From assembly GCA_046537875.1 (NCBI GenBank), contig JBKHJZ010000024.1:1-30246 (forward strand): a stretch of DNA of 30,246 nt, written 5' to 3'. The stretch is from JBKHJZ01 sp046537875 (GTDB taxonomy: Bacteria; Actinomycetota; Acidimicrobiia; Acidimicrobiales; VFJN01). Each line of letters opens with the position of its first letter. Position 1 is the first letter of the stretch. The notes under the pieces were generated by a model that saw only the letters and a list, made by a program, of their open reading frames with translations, was not told where the DNA came from and did no database searches. Shown piece by piece: positions 29,003-30,246 of this stretch. Position numbers and translations under genes: made by a program.

Positions 29003-30246
29003 GTGCGCCGGATCCCCATCCGCATGAAGCTCGCAGCGGCGCTCATGGCGCCGCTCGCGGCGCTGGTGCTCTTGACCGCCGTGGAGGTGGTCAGCTCGAC
29101 GAACGCCGCGAGCAAGGCCCGCGAGCAGCAGGACCTCGCGACCATCCTGCTCGGACCCGGGAGCGTGCTGAGCACCCTCGAGGACGAGCGCAACGCCGCC
29201 GGCGTGTACCTCGTGGGCCAGGAGGAGAACTTCGCGCTCCCGGTCACCGACAACGCCGAGGCCCGGGCCGCCACCGATGCCTCCATCGAGGAGTTCCGGG
29301 CGACGCTGGCCGGGAGCACCGGCGACGTCCGGGCCGCGTACGCGCCGGCCCTCGAGGCGCTCGACGGCCTTGCGCCGATCCGCCAGCGGGTCGACGCCTA
29401 TTCGGGACCCCGCGAGCTGGCCAACATCGGGATCACGGCCGAGGTGTTCGACGAGTACACCGGCGTGATGGACGTGCTCTTCCGGGCGAACAAGCAGGTG
29501 CTGCTGTCGATCGACGACGCCGACCTGCGGCGGGGCGCGGAGTTGTTCGACCTGAGCTCGCGTCAGACCAACATCATCGCGATCCTCGTGCGCGACCTGC
29601 TGCTGGCCGAGCTCGGCGGTCCGGCGCCCGACGGGGTCAACACGCCGGAGGAGGTCGCGTCGGTGTCCCGCCTGCTCGGGCAGCTCCGCCACAACGAGGG
29701 ACTCATCAGGACCAAGGGCACCGGCGAGTACCGCCCGATGGTCGAGGCGCTGTTCGCCGCCGAAGAGACCCAGCGGTTCCCCGAGGTCGTCGACCAGGCC
29801 ATCGACACGACCGAGGTGGACGTCGGCGGTCTCATGGCCTACTCCGCCGGCGACGACCCCGACACCTACGGCTACTCCGTGTTCCGCCGCAGCGTGAGCG
29901 AGAACCTCGAGTCCAACGCCGCCGACACCGAGGCGAGGGCCGGCGATCAGCAGCGCAACCTCGTCATCCTGCTGGCGGCGGTCATGGCGGCCGCGACGGT
30001 GATCACCGTGGTCGTCACGCGATCGATCACCCGGCCGCTGCGCTCGCTCACCCGTCAGGCCAAGGACATGGCCGAGCACCGCCTGCCCGAGGCCGTGCTC
30101 GACATCCTCGACACCCCGCTCGGCGAGGACGTCGATGTGCCCGAGGTGGAGCCGGTCGAGGTGCACACGCGCGACGAGGTGGCCGACGTGGCGGAGGCGC
30201 TCAACACGGTCCAGGACACCGCGCTCGACCTCGCGGTCGAGCAGGC
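29003..30246 (+). CDS. cvnA: Second NIT-domain conservon sensor kinase (C-terminus cut by window edge)
   Basis: 414 codons visible, open at the right edge. TM1 (about 9-30), NIT sensor (LSTLEDERNAAGVYLVG and LFRANKQVLLSIDDADLRRGAELFDLSSRQTN), TM2 (about 318-337), then the HAMP and linker RSITRPLRSLTRQAKDMAE. The layout is that of the first kinase, and the HAMP part is over 90% identical, but the sensor differs widely, so the two probably detect different signals. The GTG at 29003 is preceded six bases away by GGAG. This is the start of either a second conservon or a lone receptor that shares the first one's GTPase; the edge hides the answer. Confidence 0.9.
   Translation, partial: MRRIPIRMKLAAALMAPLAALVLLTAVEVVSSTNAASKAREQQDLATILLGPGSVLSTLEDERNAAGVYLVGQEENFALPVTDNAEARAATDASIEEFRATLAGSTGDVRAAYAPALEALDGLAPIRQRVDAYSGPRELANIGITAEVFDEYTGVMDVLFRANKQVLLSIDDADLRRGAELFDLSSRQTNIIAILVRDLLLAELGGPAPDGVNTPEEVASVSRLLGQLRHNEGLIRTKGTGEYRPMVEALFAAEETQRFPEVVDQAIDTTEVDVGGLMAYSAGDDPDTYGYSVFRRSVSENLESNAADTEARAGDQQRNLVILLAAVMAAATVITVVVTRSITRPLRSLTRQAKDMAEHRLPEAVLDILDTPLGEDVDVPEVEPVEVHTRDEVADVAEALNTVQDTALDLAVEQ
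30020..30246 (+). repeat. HAMP-linker segment, copy 2 of a paralogous pair
   Basis: Counterpart of 25582-25809; it runs into the window edge, so its true right end is unknown. Confidence 0.8.

Noticed and set aside
1..30246. CRISPR arrays, insertion sequences, prophage or defence genes
   Set aside because: No spaced repeats, transposase or integrase motifs were seen; base composition is even across the window. The HNH protein is of a common chromosomal type with no mobile context.

Overview
The window is high-GC DNA (GC-rich third codon positions throughout, many GTG starts, TGATG/GTGA/ATGA stop-start overlaps) from an actinobacterium. The mraZ-rsmH-ftsL-ftsI cluster with MraZ boxes, an MtrA/MtrB/GerMN-lipoprotein unit, DUF3040, and a conservon (NIT sensor kinase, roadblock, DUF742, small GTPase) all point to Actinomycetota. 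A deep branch such as Acidimicrobiia is my guess from gene content, not proven. There are no tRNA or rRNA genes, IS elements or CRISPR arrays.

Layout. (1) 1-3912, minus strand: start of the division and cell wall cluster, mraZ, rsmH, ftsL, ftsI (cut by the left edge), tightly overlapped. (2) 4183-6783, minus: a lipoate ligase-fold protein overlapping an HNH protein, a small conserved protein and a ROK sugar kinase. (3) 6893-11473, plus: MoxR ATPase, DUF58 protein and TgpA-type transglutaminase membrane protein. (4) 11481-16286: DUF3040 and Nudix proteins (minus), a small membrane protein (plus), a PIG-L deacetylase and threonine aldolase pair (minus), divergent from an inositol monophosphatase-like gene (plus), and a STAS-like protein. 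(5) 16327-19041, plus: MtrA-like regulator, MtrB-like kinase and a short GerMN lipoprotein. (6) 19169-21781: phosphofructokinase with pyrophosphate-type active-site residues (minus) divergent from glycerol kinase (plus). (7) 22132 to the right edge, plus: a large coiled-coil protein that looks like an SMC-type ATPase with a degenerate P-loop, then a complete conservon cvnABCD and the start of a second NIT sensor kinase.

How the genes may work together. The first block makes septal peptidoglycan, and the MoxR-DUF58-transglutaminase and DUF3040 genes are envelope genes often found near it in actinobacteria. MtrA-MtrB-lipoprotein is an envelope-sensing two-component unit. The conservon is a membrane-sensor to GTPase signalling module; here it follows a degenerate SMC-like protein with only 21 bases between them, and a second sensor kinase whose HAMP/linker is about 90% identical to the first lies downstream. 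That arrangement is the best candidate in the window for an incompletely described system.

A second theme is start-site architecture. At least nine operon-leading genes have a TANNNT hexamer 6-9 bases before the start codon and no ribosome binding site, which suggests extensive leaderless transcription and helped choose several starts. One pair (threonine aldolase and monophosphatase) appears to be fired divergently from overlapping -10 elements on a single 10-base palindrome.
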